DNA from: Rhodovibrio sodomensis
GTDB taxonomy: Bacteria; Pseudomonadota; Alphaproteobacteria; Kiloniellales; Rhodovibrionaceae
NCBI RefSeq assembly: GCF_016583645.1
Contig: NZ_NRRL01000027.1
Coordinates: forward strand, 1-64,000
Reading direction: 5' to 3'
DNA length: 64,000 bases
Shown piece after piece: positions 9,051-18,705 of this stretch. The first letter of the stretch is position 1; every line of letters starts with the position of its first letter. The translations under genes were made by a program, and so were the position numbers. A model generated the notes under the pieces. That model was not told where the DNA came from. It did no database searches and worked only from the letters and a program-made list of their open reading frames with translations.

Positions 9051-12000
9051 TCACGCCGCTTGCTGCGGCTGCGCCAGCTTTGCCAGCCGGTCGATCAGGT
9101 GGCGGATGCCCTGGACGCGCTGGTCGGCGGTTTCCCAGGTGCGCTTGTAGACCAGCTTGTGGTCGGGGCGCAGCTGCACGTGCCCCGGCGCTTCCTGGAT
9201 GAACTGCACCAGCGCGTCGGGGCGGGCGAACTGGTCGTTGTGGAAGGTCAGCACCGCGCCCTTCGGCCCGGCGTCCACCTTCTCCACGCCCGCGTCGCGG
9301 CAGAGCTGTTTGATCTGAATGACCTGCAGCAGGTTTTCCACCTCCGGCGGCAGCGGGCCGAAGCGGTCGATCAGTTCGGAGGCGAAGGCGTCGATGTCCT
9401 GCTTGTCGACCAGGGTCGAGATCCGGCGGTAGAGCCCCAGGCGGACGTTCAGGTCCTGGACGTAGCGCTCCGGGATCAGGACGCTGGTGCCGATGTTGAT
9501 CTGCGGGGTGAAGCCCTCCTCGGCCTGCGCCTGGGCAGTGCCGCGGCTGGCGCCCTGCTTGGCCTGGGAGACCGCTTCCTCCAGCATCTGCTGGTAGAGC
9601 TCGATGCCGACTTCCTTGACGTGGCCGGACTGCTCCTCGCCCACCAGGTTGCCGGCGCCGCGGATGTCCATGTCGTGGCTCGCCAGCGTGAAGCCCGCGC
9701 CCAGGTGGTCCAGCTGCTGCATCACGTGCAGGCGCTTCTCCGCCGCGTCGGTCAGCTTCCGGCCGGGCTTGAGGGTCAGGTAAGCGTAGCCGCGCTGCTT
9801 CGACCGGCCGATCCGCCCGCGCAGCTGGTAGAGCTGCGACAGGCCGTACATATCCGCGCGGTGGATGATCAGCGTGTTGGCGGTCGGCACGTCGAGCCCG
9901 CTTTCGATGATGTGGGTCGAGAGCAGCACGTCGTACTGGCCCTCGTAGAACTCGGTCATCACCTTTTCGAGCTCTTTCGCGCCCATCTGGCCGTGGGCGA
10001 CCGCGACCTTGACCTCCGGCACCAGCTTTTCCAGCCGGTCGGCGACCTCGCCCAGGTCGTCGATCCGCGGGCAGACGTAGAAGGTCTGCCCGCCGCGCCA
10101 GTGCTCGCGCATGATCGCTTCGCGCATGACCACGGGGTCGAACGGCAGCACGAAGGTGCGCACCGCCAGGCGGTCGACCGGCGGGGTCGAGATCAGCGAC
10201 ATCTCGCGCACGCCGGACAGCGACAGCTGCAGGGTCCGCGGGATCGGCGTCGCGGTCAGGGTCAGCACGTGCAGATCGCCGCGCAGCTGCTTCAGCTTTT
10301 CCTTCTGCTTGACGCCGAAGTGCTGCTCCTCGTCGACCACCAGCATGCCGAGCTCGCGGAACGCGACGTCCTTGCCCAGCAGCGCGTGCGTGCCGACGAC
10401 GATGTCGACCTTGCCGTCCTTCAGGTCCTGCTTGGTCTGCTTGGTCTCCTTGGCGCCGACCAGACGGGACAGCTGGCGCACCTCCAGCGGATAGCCCTGG
10501 AACCGCTGCTGGAAGGTCTCGGCGTGCTGACGGGCGAGCAGCGTGGTGGGCACGATCACCGCGACCTGCTTGCCGTTCATCGCCGCCACGAAAGCCGCGC
10601 GCATCGCCACTTCGGTCTTGCCGAAGCCGACGTCGCCGCAGATCAGCCGGTCCATCGGCTTGCCCGCCTGCAGATCGGCCAGCGTCTCCTCGATCGCGTT
10701 CAGCTGGTCGTCGGTCTCGGCATACGGGAAGCGGGCACAGAAGTCGTCGAACTCCTGCGGCGGGTGCAGCGGCTCCATCCGCTTGAGCTGGCGGTCGGCG
10801 GCGATCTTGATCAGGCCGTCGGCGATCTCCTTGACCCGCTCCTTCACGCGGGCCTTGCGCGCCTGCCAGTTGCCCTGCCCCAGCTTGTCGAGCTGGATGC
10901 CCTCCTCCTCCGAGCCGTAGCGGGAGAGCACCTCGATGTTCTCGACCGGCACGAACAGGCGGTCGTTGCCGGCGTAGGTGACCTTGAGCATGTCGTGCGG
11001 CGCGCCGCCGACGTCCATGTTGATCAGGCCGTCGTAGCGCCCGATGCCGTGGTCGACGTGCACCACGAGGTCGCCTTCGTGCAGGCTGGAGACCTCGGTC
11101 AGAAAGTTCTCCGCCTTGCGCTTGCGCCCGCGCGGCCGGGCGATCCGCTCGCCCAGGATGTCCTGCTCGCTGATCAGCGCGGCGCTGTCGCCGACGAAGC
11201 CGTGCTCGAGGGCGAGCGTGACCAGCGCGACCTGCCCGGCCGGCAGCTGGCGCGCCTCGGGCCAGCCCGACACGTGGGCCAGGTTGTCGATGCCGTGCTC
11301 TTTCAGCACCGTCTCCAGGCGCTGGCAGGAGCCCTCGGTGTAGCCGGCGATCGCCACCCGCCGCCCATGGTCGCGCTCCTGGCGGATCGCGGTCTTGAGC
11401 GACGTATAGGGCTCGCCGGCCTCGCCCTTCTTGCGCGCGGCGGAGAAGTCGTGGCCGGGCGCGCCGCGCGCGTCGAGCACCGCGGTTTCGGTATCGGTCG
11501 GCGCGTTGTACGGCTGGAACTGCGCGACCGGGCGGTCCGCGAGCGTGCGCGACCACTCCTCCGCGCTCAGGTAAAGGCGCTCCGGCGCCAGCGGCTTGTA
11601 GGACGGAACGTCCAGGCCCTCGGTGCTCTGCACCGTCCGGCGGGCCTCGTAGAAGTCCTGGATGGTCTCCAGACGGCTGGCCCGGCTTTCCTCCGCCTGC
11701 CGGTCCATCGTCACCGGGGTGGCGTCCGGCAGGTAGTCGAACAGCGTCGCCATCCGGTCGTAGAACAGCGGCAGCCAGTGCTCCATGCCGGTATAGGGCC
11801 GGCCCTCGCTCACGGCCGCGTACAGCGGATCGTCCTTGGACGGCGTGCCGAACGTCTCGCGGTAGGCCTTGCGGAACCGCTCGACCGTGTCGTCCTCCAG
11901 CACGACCTCGCTGACCGGCTTCAGGGTAAAGCCGGGATGCTTGCCGGTGGTGCGCTGGGACAGCGGGTCGAAGGTGCGCACGCTCTCCAGCTCGTCGCCG

Positions 12001-12596
12001 AAGAAGTCCAGGCGCAGCGGCTCCGGCTCGCCCGCGGGGAAGACGTCGACGATGCCGCCGCGCACCGCGTATTCGCCGGTATCGCCCACGGTGTCGGAGC
12101 GCACGTAGCCGTTCGCGGCGAAAAAACTGGACAGGCGGTCGGGCGCGATCTGGGTTCCGGCCTTGGCGGTCAGCACGCGCGGGCCGATCACGTCCCTCGG
12201 CGGCACCCGCTGCAGCAGCGCGTTGACCGTGGTGAGCACGACCACGCCGGCTTCCGGCAGGTCGCCCGCGGCCAGCCGGCTCAGCGTGTCGACCCGCTGG
12301 GCAACCACGTCGCGGTGCGGACTGACCCGGTCGTAGGGCAGACAGTCCCACGCCGGGAAGCGCAGCACGGCCACGTCGGGATAGAAGAACGCGAGCGCTT
12401 CGGCGGTGCGCTCCATCCGGGTGTCGTCGCGGGCGACGTGCAGGATCGGATCGCCGGCGCGCTCGGCCGCGGCCTCGCCCACCAGCCAAGCGTCGAAGCC
12501 TTCCGGCGCGCGGGCGATCAGCCAGCGGCGGGGGTCCGAAAACGCCCGGGCGAGGGGGTTCTTCAGCGGTTCACCAGATCGACGCGGTACTTGCAC
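9051..12596 (-). CDS. mfd: Transcription-repair coupling factor
   Basis: Mfd, 1181 aa, a DNA translocase that removes RNA polymerase stalled at lesions and recruits UvrA. It has UvrB-homology N-terminal domains, an RNA-polymerase interaction domain (HVDHGIGRYDGL region near residue 500), then a RecG-like helicase core: Walker A GDVGFGKTE, DEEQHFG, TATPIPRTLQ, and the RecG-related translocation motif QLRGRIGRSKQRGYAYL, and finally a TRCF C-terminal domain. The start is a GTG at 12596 lying inside the end of sdhE (34-nt overlap), suggesting translational coupling. Length is normal. The other nucleotide excision gene here is uvrA at 42.8 kb. Confidence 0.97.
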   Translation of the reverse strand: MQVPRRSGEPLKNPLARAFSDPRRWLIARAPEGFDAWLVGEAAAERAGDPILHVARDDTRMERTAEALAFFYPDVAVLRFPAWDCLPYDRVSPHRDVVAQRVDTLSRLAAGDLPEAGVVVLTTVNALLQRVPPRDVIGPRVLTAKAGTQIAPDRLSSFFAANGYVRSDTVGDTGEYAVRGGIVDVFPAGEPEPLRLDFFGDELESVRTFDPLSQRTTGKHPGFTLKPVSEVVLEDDTVERFRKAYRETFGTPSKDDPLYAAVSEGRPYTGMEHWLPLFYDRMATLFDYLPDATPVTMDRQAEESRASRLETIQDFYEARRTVQSTEGLDVPSYKPLAPERLYLSAEEWSRTLADRPVAQFQPYNAPTDTETAVLDARGAPGHDFSAARKKGEAGEPYTSLKTAIRQERDHGRRVAIAGYTEGSCQRLETVLKEHGIDNLAHVSGWPEARQLPAGQVALVTLALEHGFVGDSAALISEQDILGERIARPRGRKRKAENFLTEVSSLHEGDLVVHVDHGIGRYDGLINMDVGGAPHDMLKVTYAGNDRLFVPVENIEVLSRYGSEEEGIQLDKLGQGNWQARKARVKERVKEIADGLIKIAADRQLKRMEPLHPPQEFDDFCARFPYAETDDQLNAIEETLADLQAGKPMDRLICGDVGFGKTEVAMRAAFVAAMNGKQVAVIVPTTLLARQHAETFQQRFQGYPLEVRQLSRLVGAKETKQTKQDLKDGKVDIVVGTHALLGKDVAFRELGMLVVDEEQHFGVKQKEKLKQLRGDLHVLTLTATPIPRTLQLSLSGVREMSLISTPPVDRLAVRTFVLPFDPVVMREAIMREHWRGGQTFYVCPRIDDLGEVADRLEKLVPEVKVAVAHGQMGAKELEKVMTEFYEGQYDVLLSTHIIESGLDVPTANTLIIHRADMYGLSQLYQLRGRIGRSKQRGYAYLTLKPGRKLTDAAEKRLHVMQQLDHLGAGFTLASHDMDIRGAGNLVGEEQSGHVKEVGIELYQQMLEEAVSQAKQGASRGTAQAQAEEGFTPQINIGTSVLIPERYVQDLNVRLGLYRRISTLVDKQDIDAFASELIDRFGPLPPEVENLLQVIQIKQLCRDAGVEKVDAGPKGAVLTFHNDQFARPDALVQFIQEAPGHVQLRPDHKLVYKRTWETADQRVQGIRHLIDRLAKLAQPQQAA

Positions 12597-12841
12597 AATT
12601 CACGCAGCAGCTTGCTGTCCAGCTCTTCGGGGATGTCGGCCTGACCGGTGATCCAGGCGTACAGATCGCTGTCGGGCAATTGGAGAAGCTGCTCGTAACG
12701 CTCCAGCTCCTCCGGGGTCAAGCTGGCCAGCTTCTGCTCGGCGAAGCCGCCGATCAGGAGGTCCATCTCCCGCGTGCCGCGGTGCCAGCTGTTGAAGTAG
12801 GCGCGCTTGCGCCGGACCTCGAGGTTCGTCGGATCGGCCAT
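12563..12841 (-). CDS. sdhE: Succinate dehydrogenase assembly factor SdhE (FAD assembly factor)
   Basis: Small cytosolic protein of 92 aa that promotes covalent flavinylation of SdhA. The diagnostic RGxxE motif is present (HRGTREMD, about residues 20-27), followed by a helical bundle with the typical ELDSKLLRELC tail. It precedes mfd on the same strand and overlaps its start by 34 nt. The gene pair sdhE-mfd facing recG is common in alphaproteobacteria. Confidence 0.93.
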   Translation of the reverse strand: MADPTNLEVRRKRAYFNSWHRGTREMDLLIGGFAEQKLASLTPEELERYEQLLQLPDSDLYAWITGQADIPEELDSKLLRELCKYRVDLVNR

Positions 12842-13025
12842 GCCGGCTTCCTGTGGTGGTGTTGGGGGGCATCGTGTCGGAGGTGGGCACGAGCGGTCGC
12901 CCGCGATATAGGCCGGCGGCGCCCGCCTGTCACCGCCCGCCGGTCGCCTGCCCCGCTTTCACCTGTAGGCGGCTGGGTGCTAATCAAGGGGACCGCCCTG
13001 TGGCTATTCCCTTGCCGCGCGCCCC

Positions 13026-15128
13026 TTGCCGGAGTCGGAGGCGACCCTGCGTCCCGAAGTGCTTTACCCCCTGTTCCGGCCGGTCACCGAGTTGCCGGGT
13101 GTGGGCCCGCGCAACGCCAAGCTGTTCGAGCAGCTGGCCGGCGGGCGCGTGGTCGACCTGTGCTGGCACCTGCCCTCCGGCGTGATCGACCGCGGCTACC
13201 AGCCGATGGTCGCCGACGCGGAGCCGGGACGGATCGCGACCCTTACCGTGAACGTCGAGCAGCACGTCGAGCCGCGCGGCCGCAAGCAACCCTACCGCGT
13301 GCGCTGCTGGGACGAGAGCAGCGCGATCGACATCGTGTTCTTCCACGCCAAGCCCGACTACATCCGCAAGATCCTGCCGGTGGGCGAGCAGCGCCTGGTC
13401 TCCGGCAAGGTGGAAACCTACTACGGCCTGCCGCAGATGGCCCACCCGGATCACGTCGCCCCGCCGGACCAGCGCGAGTCCGTCGGCACGGTCGAGCCGG
13501 TCTATCCCCTGACCCAGGGGCTGACCCAGAAGGTCGTGCGCAAGGCCGTCGCGGCGTCGCTGCAAAGCGCGCCGGAGCTGCCGGAATGGCTGGAGCCGGC
13601 CTACCTGCGCCAGCAGGCGTGGGTGCCGTGGCGCCAGGCGCTGAGCCAGGCCCACGCGCCGGCATCGGAAGCCGAGCTCGATCCGCTGGCGCCGGCGCGC
13701 CAACGCCTGGCGTACGACGAGCTGCTGGCCAACCAACTGGCGCTCGCATTGGTCCGGCGCAGCCAGCGCAAGGCGAAGGGCCGGCGGATCGCCGGCGACG
13801 GACGCCTGCGCGAGAAGGCGCTGTCGGCCCTGCCGTTCGCGCTCACCGGGGCGCAGCAGCGCGCCACCCGGGAGATCCTGGCCGACATGGACGACGACGC
13901 GCGGATGCTGCGTCTGCTGCAAGGCGATGTCGGCAGCGGCAAGACGGTGGTCGCCCTGCTGGCCATGCTGGCGGCCGTGGAGGCCGGCGGCCAGGCGGCC
14001 TTCATGGCGCCGACCGAGATCCTGGCCCGGCAGCATTACGCCACCATCCAGCCGCTGGCCGCGGCCGCGGGGGTCGAGGTCCTGCTCCTGACCGGCCGGG
14101 ACAAGGGCAAGGCGCGCCAGCAAGCGCTGCGGCGGCTCGCCGCCGGCGACGCCAAACTGGCGGTCGGCACGCACGCGCTATTCCAGCAGGACGTCGAATT
14201 CCAGGACCTGTGCCTGGCGGTGATTGACGAGCAGCACCGCTTCGGCGTGCACCAGCGCATGACGCTGCAGGCGAAGGGCCGCGGGGTGGACGTGCTGGTG
14301 ATGACGGCGACGCCGATACCACGCACGCTGATGCTGACCTCCTACGGCGACATGGAGGCCTCCAAGCTGGACGAGAAGCCGGCCGGCCGGAAGCCGGTGG
14401 ACACGCGCGTGGTCTCGCTCGACCGGCTGGACCGGGTCGTCGACGGCGTTGGCCGGTCGATCGCGGCCGGGCACAAGACCTTCTGGGTCTGCCCGCTGGT
14501 CGAGGAATCCGAGACCATCGAGGTCGCCGCGGCGGAAGAGCGCTACGCCGCCCTGAAAACCCGGTTCGGCGCGCGCGTCGGTCTGGTTCACGGCCGCATG
14601 CGCGCGGCCGACAAGGACCGGGTGATGGCGGCGTTCAGGGACGGCGAGGTCGACGTCCTGGTGGCGACGACGGTAATCGAGGTCGGCGTCGACGTGCCGG
14701 CCGCGACCGTGATGGTGATCGAGCACGCCGAGCGCTTCGGCCTGGCGCAGCTGCACCAGCTGCGCGGCCGGATCGGCCGCGGCGACCAGCCGGCGACCTG
14801 CCTGCTGCTCTACCAGACGCCGCTGGGCGAAACCGCGGCCGAACGGCTGAAGGTGATGCGCGAGACCGACGACGGCTTCCGGATCGCCGAACAGGACCTG
14901 AAGCTGCGCGGCGCCGGCGAACTGCTGGGCACGCGGCAGAGCGGCTTTCCCGAGTTCCGCCTGGCGGATCTGAGCGCGCACGACGACCTGCTGGCGACCG
15001 CGCGCGACGACGTGCAGTTGCTGCTGGAGCGAGATCCCGAACTGCAGGGCACGCGCGGCCAAGCGCTTCGGGTGCTGCTCTATCTGTTCGAACGCGACGC
15101 GGCGGTGAAGTACCTGCGCTCGGGCTGA
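13026..15128 (+). CDS. recG: ATP-dependent DNA helicase RecG
   Basis: Branch-migration helicase of 700 aa acting on stalled forks and Holliday-like junctions. An N-terminal wedge/OB region (about 1-240, starting ELPGVGPRNAKLFEQL) precedes the helicase core: Walker A GDVGSGKTV, DEQHRFG, TATPIPRTLML, and the motif VI region QLRGRIGRGDQ. The C-terminal segment contains the usual RxAGxL-type motif (LRGAGELLGTRQSG). The annotated start is TTG without a clear Shine-Dalgarno; a slightly different N-terminus is possible. It diverges from sdhE-mfd. Confidence 0.96.
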   Translation: MPESEATLRPEVLYPLFRPVTELPGVGPRNAKLFEQLAGGRVVDLCWHLPSGVIDRGYQPMVADAEPGRIATLTVNVEQHVEPRGRKQPYRVRCWDESSAIDIVFFHAKPDYIRKILPVGEQRLVSGKVETYYGLPQMAHPDHVAPPDQRESVGTVEPVYPLTQGLTQKVVRKAVAASLQSAPELPEWLEPAYLRQQAWVPWRQALSQAHAPASEAELDPLAPARQRLAYDELLANQLALALVRRSQRKAKGRRIAGDGRLREKALSALPFALTGAQQRATREILADMDDDARMLRLLQGDVGSGKTVVALLAMLAAVEAGGQAAFMAPTEILARQHYATIQPLAAAAGVEVLLLTGRDKGKARQQALRRLAAGDAKLAVGTHALFQQDVEFQDLCLAVIDEQHRFGVHQRMTLQAKGRGVDVLVMTATPIPRTLMLTSYGDMEASKLDEKPAGRKPVDTRVVSLDRLDRVVDGVGRSIAAGHKTFWVCPLVEESETIEVAAAEERYAALKTRFGARVGLVHGRMRAADKDRVMAAFRDGEVDVLVATTVIEVGVDVPAATVMVIEHAERFGLAQLHQLRGRIGRGDQPATCLLLYQTPLGETAAERLKVMRETDDGFRIAEQDLKLRGAGELLGTRQSGFPEFRLADLSAHDDLLATARDDVQLLLERDPELQGTRGQALRVLLYLFERDAAVKYLRSG

Positions 15129-15149
15129 CCGGGTTCAGGTATCCCGCCG

Positions 15150-16103
15150 TCAGATCGCCCCGCCGACCGCGATCAGGTAGAGGGCGTAGGCCGCCATCGA
15201 CGCCGCGCCCTCGCCCCGCGAGAGCCGCCGGCCGGTCGCGGCGAAGACGATCAGCAGCACGCTTGCGGCGATCATCACCCAGATGTCGAAGCTGGCGATC
15301 TCGGGCGGTACCGGGATCGGCTGCACCAGCGCGGTCACGCCCAGGATCCCCAGCACGTTGAAGATGTTGCTGCCGACCACGTTGCCGAACGCCACGTCCG
15401 ACTGCCCGCGCAGCGCGGCGACCAGCGAGGTAATCAACTCGGGCAGCGAGGTGCCCACCGCGACGATGGTGAGTCCGATCACAGTTTCCGACACGCCGGC
15501 GGCGCCGGCCAGCGTGACGGCCGCGTCCACCAGCAGCTTGGCCCCGGCGAGCGTCAGCGCCAGCCCGCCCAGCGCCATCGCGGCCGAGAGCCACAGGCGC
15601 TGCGGCCGTGGCGCCACGGCCGCCGCCTCGCTGGCATGCAAGGCCGCCACCGGGCCCCCGCCGCGGCGGTCCAGCAGGTAGGTGGCAACGACGTAAACCA
15701 CCAGCAGGACCAGCAGGACGCCGCCGACCGGCCGGTTCAGCGTGCCGTACAGCACCGCGAGCGCGCAGATGCCGGCGACCGCCAGACAGATCGTCGTGTC
15801 CCGCTTCAACGCCGCGGGGGCGACCGCGATCGGCCGGATCAGCGCCGCCAGCCCCAGGATCAGCAGGATGTTGGCGATGTTGCTGCCGACCACGTTGCCG
15901 ACCGCGATCCCGGGGGAGTCCGCCAGCGCGGCGCCCACGCTGGTCAGCAGTTCGGGCGTCGAGGTACCGAAACCGACCAGGGTCAAACCGATCAGCAGCG
16001 GCGAGATCCCGGCGCGCTGCGCCAGCGCGACCGAGCCGCGAACCAGACCGTCGCCGCCGGCGACCAGCAGCAGCAGACCGATCACAAGCATGAGCCAGGT
16101 CAT
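15150..16103 (-). CDS. Calcium/sodium antiporter, CaCA family
   Basis: Inner-membrane cation exchanger of 317 aa with about ten hydrophobic segments. The two inverted alpha repeats that bind Ca2+/Na+ are clear: GFGTSTPELLTS (about 44-55) with GNVVGSNIANILLILG in the first half, and AVGTSLPELITS with GNVVGSNIFNVLGILG in the second. This matches YrbG-type K+-dependent or independent Na+/Ca2+ exchangers. The ATG at 16103 has GGAG about 8 bases upstream; an upstream ATG at 16241 lies in the corA relic region and is rejected. Convergent with recG. Confidence 0.92.
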   Translation of the reverse strand: MTWLMLVIGLLLLVAGGDGLVRGSVALAQRAGISPLLIGLTLVGFGTSTPELLTSVGAALADSPGIAVGNVVGSNIANILLILGLAALIRPIAVAPAALKRDTTICLAVAGICALAVLYGTLNRPVGGVLLVLLVVYVVATYLLDRRGGGPVAALHASEAAAVAPRPQRLWLSAAMALGGLALTLAGAKLLVDAAVTLAGAAGVSETVIGLTIVAVGTSLPELITSLVAALRGQSDVAFGNVVGSNIFNVLGILGVTALVQPIPVPPEIASFDIWVMIAASVLLIVFAATGRRLSRGEGAASMAAYALYLIAVGGAI

Positions 16104-16146
16104 GGGGCGCTCCGGTTCGGTCAGGGATCGCGGGCGCGCATCGGCA

Positions 16147-16326
16147 CTACAGCCAGCCGCCCATCTTGAATACCAGCTATGGCAGCACCGCCGCGACGAC
16201 CATCGCGCGCAGCGCCGCCGGGTCACCGGACACCCAGCCAAGCTCGGGCATGGGCTCGAAGTTCATGGCGGAGATGCTGGCGATCAACGTCGGCGGTATG
16301 AAGATCACCGCGGGCTGCGTCCCCAG
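16147..16326 (-). pseudogene. Decayed C-terminus of a CorA-type Mg2+ transporter
   Basis: The minus-strand frame reads AVIFIPPTLIASISAMNFEPMPEL and, after W and a short stretch, AAVLP, a TAG (16179-16177), LVFKMGGWL and a final TAG. This lines up with the end of CorA: the PPTLIAS helix, the GMN pore motif (here A-M-N), MPEL-W, a second hydrophobic helix, and the terminal F-K-x-x-G-W-L. The upstream part of the gene is missing and an in-frame stop cuts the last helix. It sits between the exchanger and the secreted-protein gene on the same strand. Confidence 0.72.
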
Positions 16327-16381
16327 CCGGTCGAGGCGGCGTGCATTTCCGCCTCGGCCAGCAGGTCGGCGCCAACTCCGG

Positions 16382-17068
16382 TTATAACTGCACGCGCGTG
16401 TCGCCGGCCGGCGGCGGGCCCGGCTGTCTTCCCTGCGCCGCCGCCTCAAGCCGATAAGCCGCGTCGTTCGCGGCTTCCAGCGCATGGTCGACGAGCTCGA
16501 CCCGGATGGTCGACGGCGCGTCGCGCCCGGCGAGCGCGATGTCGGCCAACACGTTCAGCTCGGCGCGCGGGTCGCTGTAGGCGATCCGGAACACGCCCAG
16601 GCCCATCCGGCCGGCGACGTCGGCCGGACCGTACTTGGATTCGACCCGCTGGCGCAGCAGCGTCGGCGCCACGCCCGGACGCAGCACCTGCGTGCTCTCG
16701 ATGTGGTACAGGCGCTTCTCGCGGTCGAAGCGCAGGCTCAACTCGACACCGTTCTCGGTGGTCAGCTGGGCGGCGTAGTGGCGCACCAGCTCCTCGGCGT
16801 CGGTGCCGTGGACCGCGGTCAGGTCCAGGTCCGGGTAGACTTCGCGCACGGCCGCGACCTCCTGGCCAAGATTGAGGCCGAGGTGGCTCATCTTGCGCAC
16901 CCGGCTGGCGTCCGCGCCGGGGCCCCGGAGCGGACGCGCCGCTTCCTCGATCGGGGTCTGCACGACCCCGTGACTGCGTGCGCCCGGTTGGGTCAGGTCC
17001 TGCGCGCCGGCCGGACCAATCAGCAGCAGTGCGAGGGCAAACGGAAGCAGGGCCGTGAGGCGGGTCAT
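16382..17068 (-). CDS. Secreted protein of unknown function, coupled to BCCT transporter
   Basis: Predicted exported protein of 228 aa. The signal peptide is clear (MTRLTALLPFALALLLIGPAGA, cleavage near residue 22). The mature part is soluble, about 200 aa, with a central region that reads like alternating strands (GVELSLRFDREKRLYHIES) and a proline-rich tail. No known family is recognised. Its ATG overlaps the stop of the BCCT gene as ATGA (17068-17065), so the two proteins should be made together. A periplasmic role linked to that transporter is inferred from this coupling only. Confidence 0.75.
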   Translation of the reverse strand: MTRLTALLPFALALLLIGPAGAQDLTQPGARSHGVVQTPIEEAARPLRGPGADASRVRKMSHLGLNLGQEVAAVREVYPDLDLTAVHGTDAEELVRHYAAQLTTENGVELSLRFDREKRLYHIESTQVLRPGVAPTLLRQRVESKYGPADVAGRMGLGVFRIAYSDPRAELNVLADIALAGRDAPSTIRVELVDHALEAANDAAYRLEAAAQGRQPGPPPAGDTRVQL

Positions 17069-18705
17069 TCAGTCTTCTCCGCGGAATTGCGGTGCGGCAG
17101 GTGAAGCAGCGGCTCGCCGGTCGTGGTCTCCTCGTTGAGCGCGCGCATCAGGCCATAGATCATCGCGATCATGATCAAGGAGAACGGCAGCGCCGCCGCG
17201 ATCGAGGCGGTTTGCAACGCGGTCAGCCCGCCGGCCAGCAGCAGCACGGCGGCCACCAGGCCCTCGCCCAGGCCCCAGATCACCCGGTGGACCATCGGCG
17301 GCTCCGGATCGCCGGCGGCGAGCAGCGTGGTGATCACCAGCGTGCCGCTGTCCGAGGAGGTGACGAAATAGGTCACCAGCAGGATGGTCGCGACGATCGC
17401 GGCGACGGTGCCCGCGATGCCGGCCTGCATCTGCTCGAAGGTCTTGTAGAGCGCCAGCGTGACGTCGTCCTGCACCGCCTCGGCGATGCCGCCCTGGCCG
17501 AACATCTCGATGTTGATCGCCGTGCCGCCGAACAGGATCAGCCACAGCATGCCCAGCATGGTCGGCACCAGCAGCACGCCCGTGACGAACTCGCGGATCG
17601 TGCGGCCCTTGGAGACCCGGGCGATGAACATGCCGACGAACGGCGCCCAGGCGATCCACCAGCCCCAGTAGAAGGCGGTCCACCAGGATTGCCACTGCGA
17701 CTGCCCGTTGGCGTCGGTCCACAGGCTGAGCGGGATCACGCTCTGCGCGTAGTCGCCGACCGATTGCAGGTAGAACTGCAGCAGGTAGGCGGTCGGCCCG
17801 AACGAGATCAGGAACACCAGGATCAGGATCGACAGCCACAGGTTCAGTTCGGACAGGATGCGCACGCCCTTGCCAACGCCGGACACGACCGAGAAGGTCG
17901 CGATCACCGAGATCAACGCGATCAGGATCAGCTGCATGGTGATCGACCCGGTGACCGCCGGCGTGCCTTCCGCGCGCATCACCTGGTTGCCGGCTTCGTC
18001 CAGCACCGGCGTGACGAACATGCTCCACCCCGTGATGTGGTAGAGCCCGGTGGTCATCTGCTGCACGCCCAGGCCGAGCGAGGTCGCGATGCCGAAGATC
18101 GTGCCGAACACCGCCAGCACGTCGGCGGCGTGGCCGATCGGGCCGTAGATCCGATCGCCGATCAGCGGATAGAGCGCGGAGCGGATGGTCAGCGGCAACT
18201 TCCGGCGGAAGTGGAAGTACGCCAGCGTCAGCCCGACGATCACGTAGATCGCCCAAGGATGCAGACCCCAGTGGAAGAAAGTCAGGCGCATCGCCACCTG
18301 CGCCTTGGTCGCGTCGGGTGTCGCCTCGGTAACAAACGGGTTGGACTGGAAGTGATAGATCGGCTCGGCGATCGACCAGAACAGCAGCCCGATCCCCATG
18401 CCCGCGCCGAACAGCATGGCGAACCAGGAAAACCGGCTGAACTCCGGGCGGTCGTCGTCGTCGCCCAGCCGGATGCCGCCGAACCGGCTGAACATCAGGT
18501 AGATGACGAAGAACAGGAAGAACGCGACGATGCCGATGTAATACCACTTCAGCCCGCCGATGATGGCGTCCTTCACGGCCGTGAACACGCCGCCGGCGGT
18601 TTCCGTGGCCACCGCGCCGAAGATCACGAACGCCATGACGACGAACGCAGCGATCAGCGTGACCGTCGGGTTAAGGCCCTTGAGTGGGCCGGACTGTGCC
18701 TGCAT
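17065..18705 (-). CDS. BCCT-family betaine-type transporter (second copy)
   Basis: Twelve-TM secondary transporter, 546 aa from the chosen ATG at 18705. It has the BCCT signature FYWGWWIAWAPFVGMFIAR followed by SKGRTIR, and GAGMGIGLLFW in the substrate-site segment, so Na+-coupled uptake of a betaine-like solute is likely. It differs from the 1299-2888 transporter by a longer periplasmic insertion (VLDEAGNQVMRAEGTPAV region). An in-frame ATG at 18816 would add 37 polar residues unlike other BCCT N-termini; neither start shows a good Shine-Dalgarno. The stop overlaps the next gene as ATGA. Confidence 0.93.
   Translation of the reverse strand: MQAQSGPLKGLNPTVTLIAAFVVMAFVIFGAVATETAGGVFTAVKDAIIGGLKWYYIGIVAFFLFFVIYLMFSRFGGIRLGDDDDRPEFSRFSWFAMLFGAGMGIGLLFWSIAEPIYHFQSNPFVTEATPDATKAQVAMRLTFFHWGLHPWAIYVIVGLTLAYFHFRRKLPLTIRSALYPLIGDRIYGPIGHAADVLAVFGTIFGIATSLGLGVQQMTTGLYHITGWSMFVTPVLDEAGNQVMRAEGTPAVTGSITMQLILIALISVIATFSVVSGVGKGVRILSELNLWLSILILVFLISFGPTAYLLQFYLQSVGDYAQSVIPLSLWTDANGQSQWQSWWTAFYWGWWIAWAPFVGMFIARVSKGRTIREFVTGVLLVPTMLGMLWLILFGGTAINIEMFGQGGIAEAVQDDVTLALYKTFEQMQAGIAGTVAAIVATILLVTYFVTSSDSGTLVITTLLAAGDPEPPMVHRVIWGLGEGLVAAVLLLAGGLTALQTASIAAALPFSLIMIAMIYGLMRALNEETTTGEPLLHLPHRNSAEKTE

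Noticed and set aside
9036-12644. Plus-strand open frame of about 1200 codons opposite mfd
   Set aside because: Shadow of mfd: Leu/Val/Arg/His-rich without motifs. The same applies to long plus-strand frames opposite the cytochrome (25573-28755) and gyrA (29459-32611).
16166-16387. Plus-strand 73-codon frame between the exchanger and secreted-protein genes
   Set aside because: It is antisense to the CorA relic, which gives a much better match on the minus strand.
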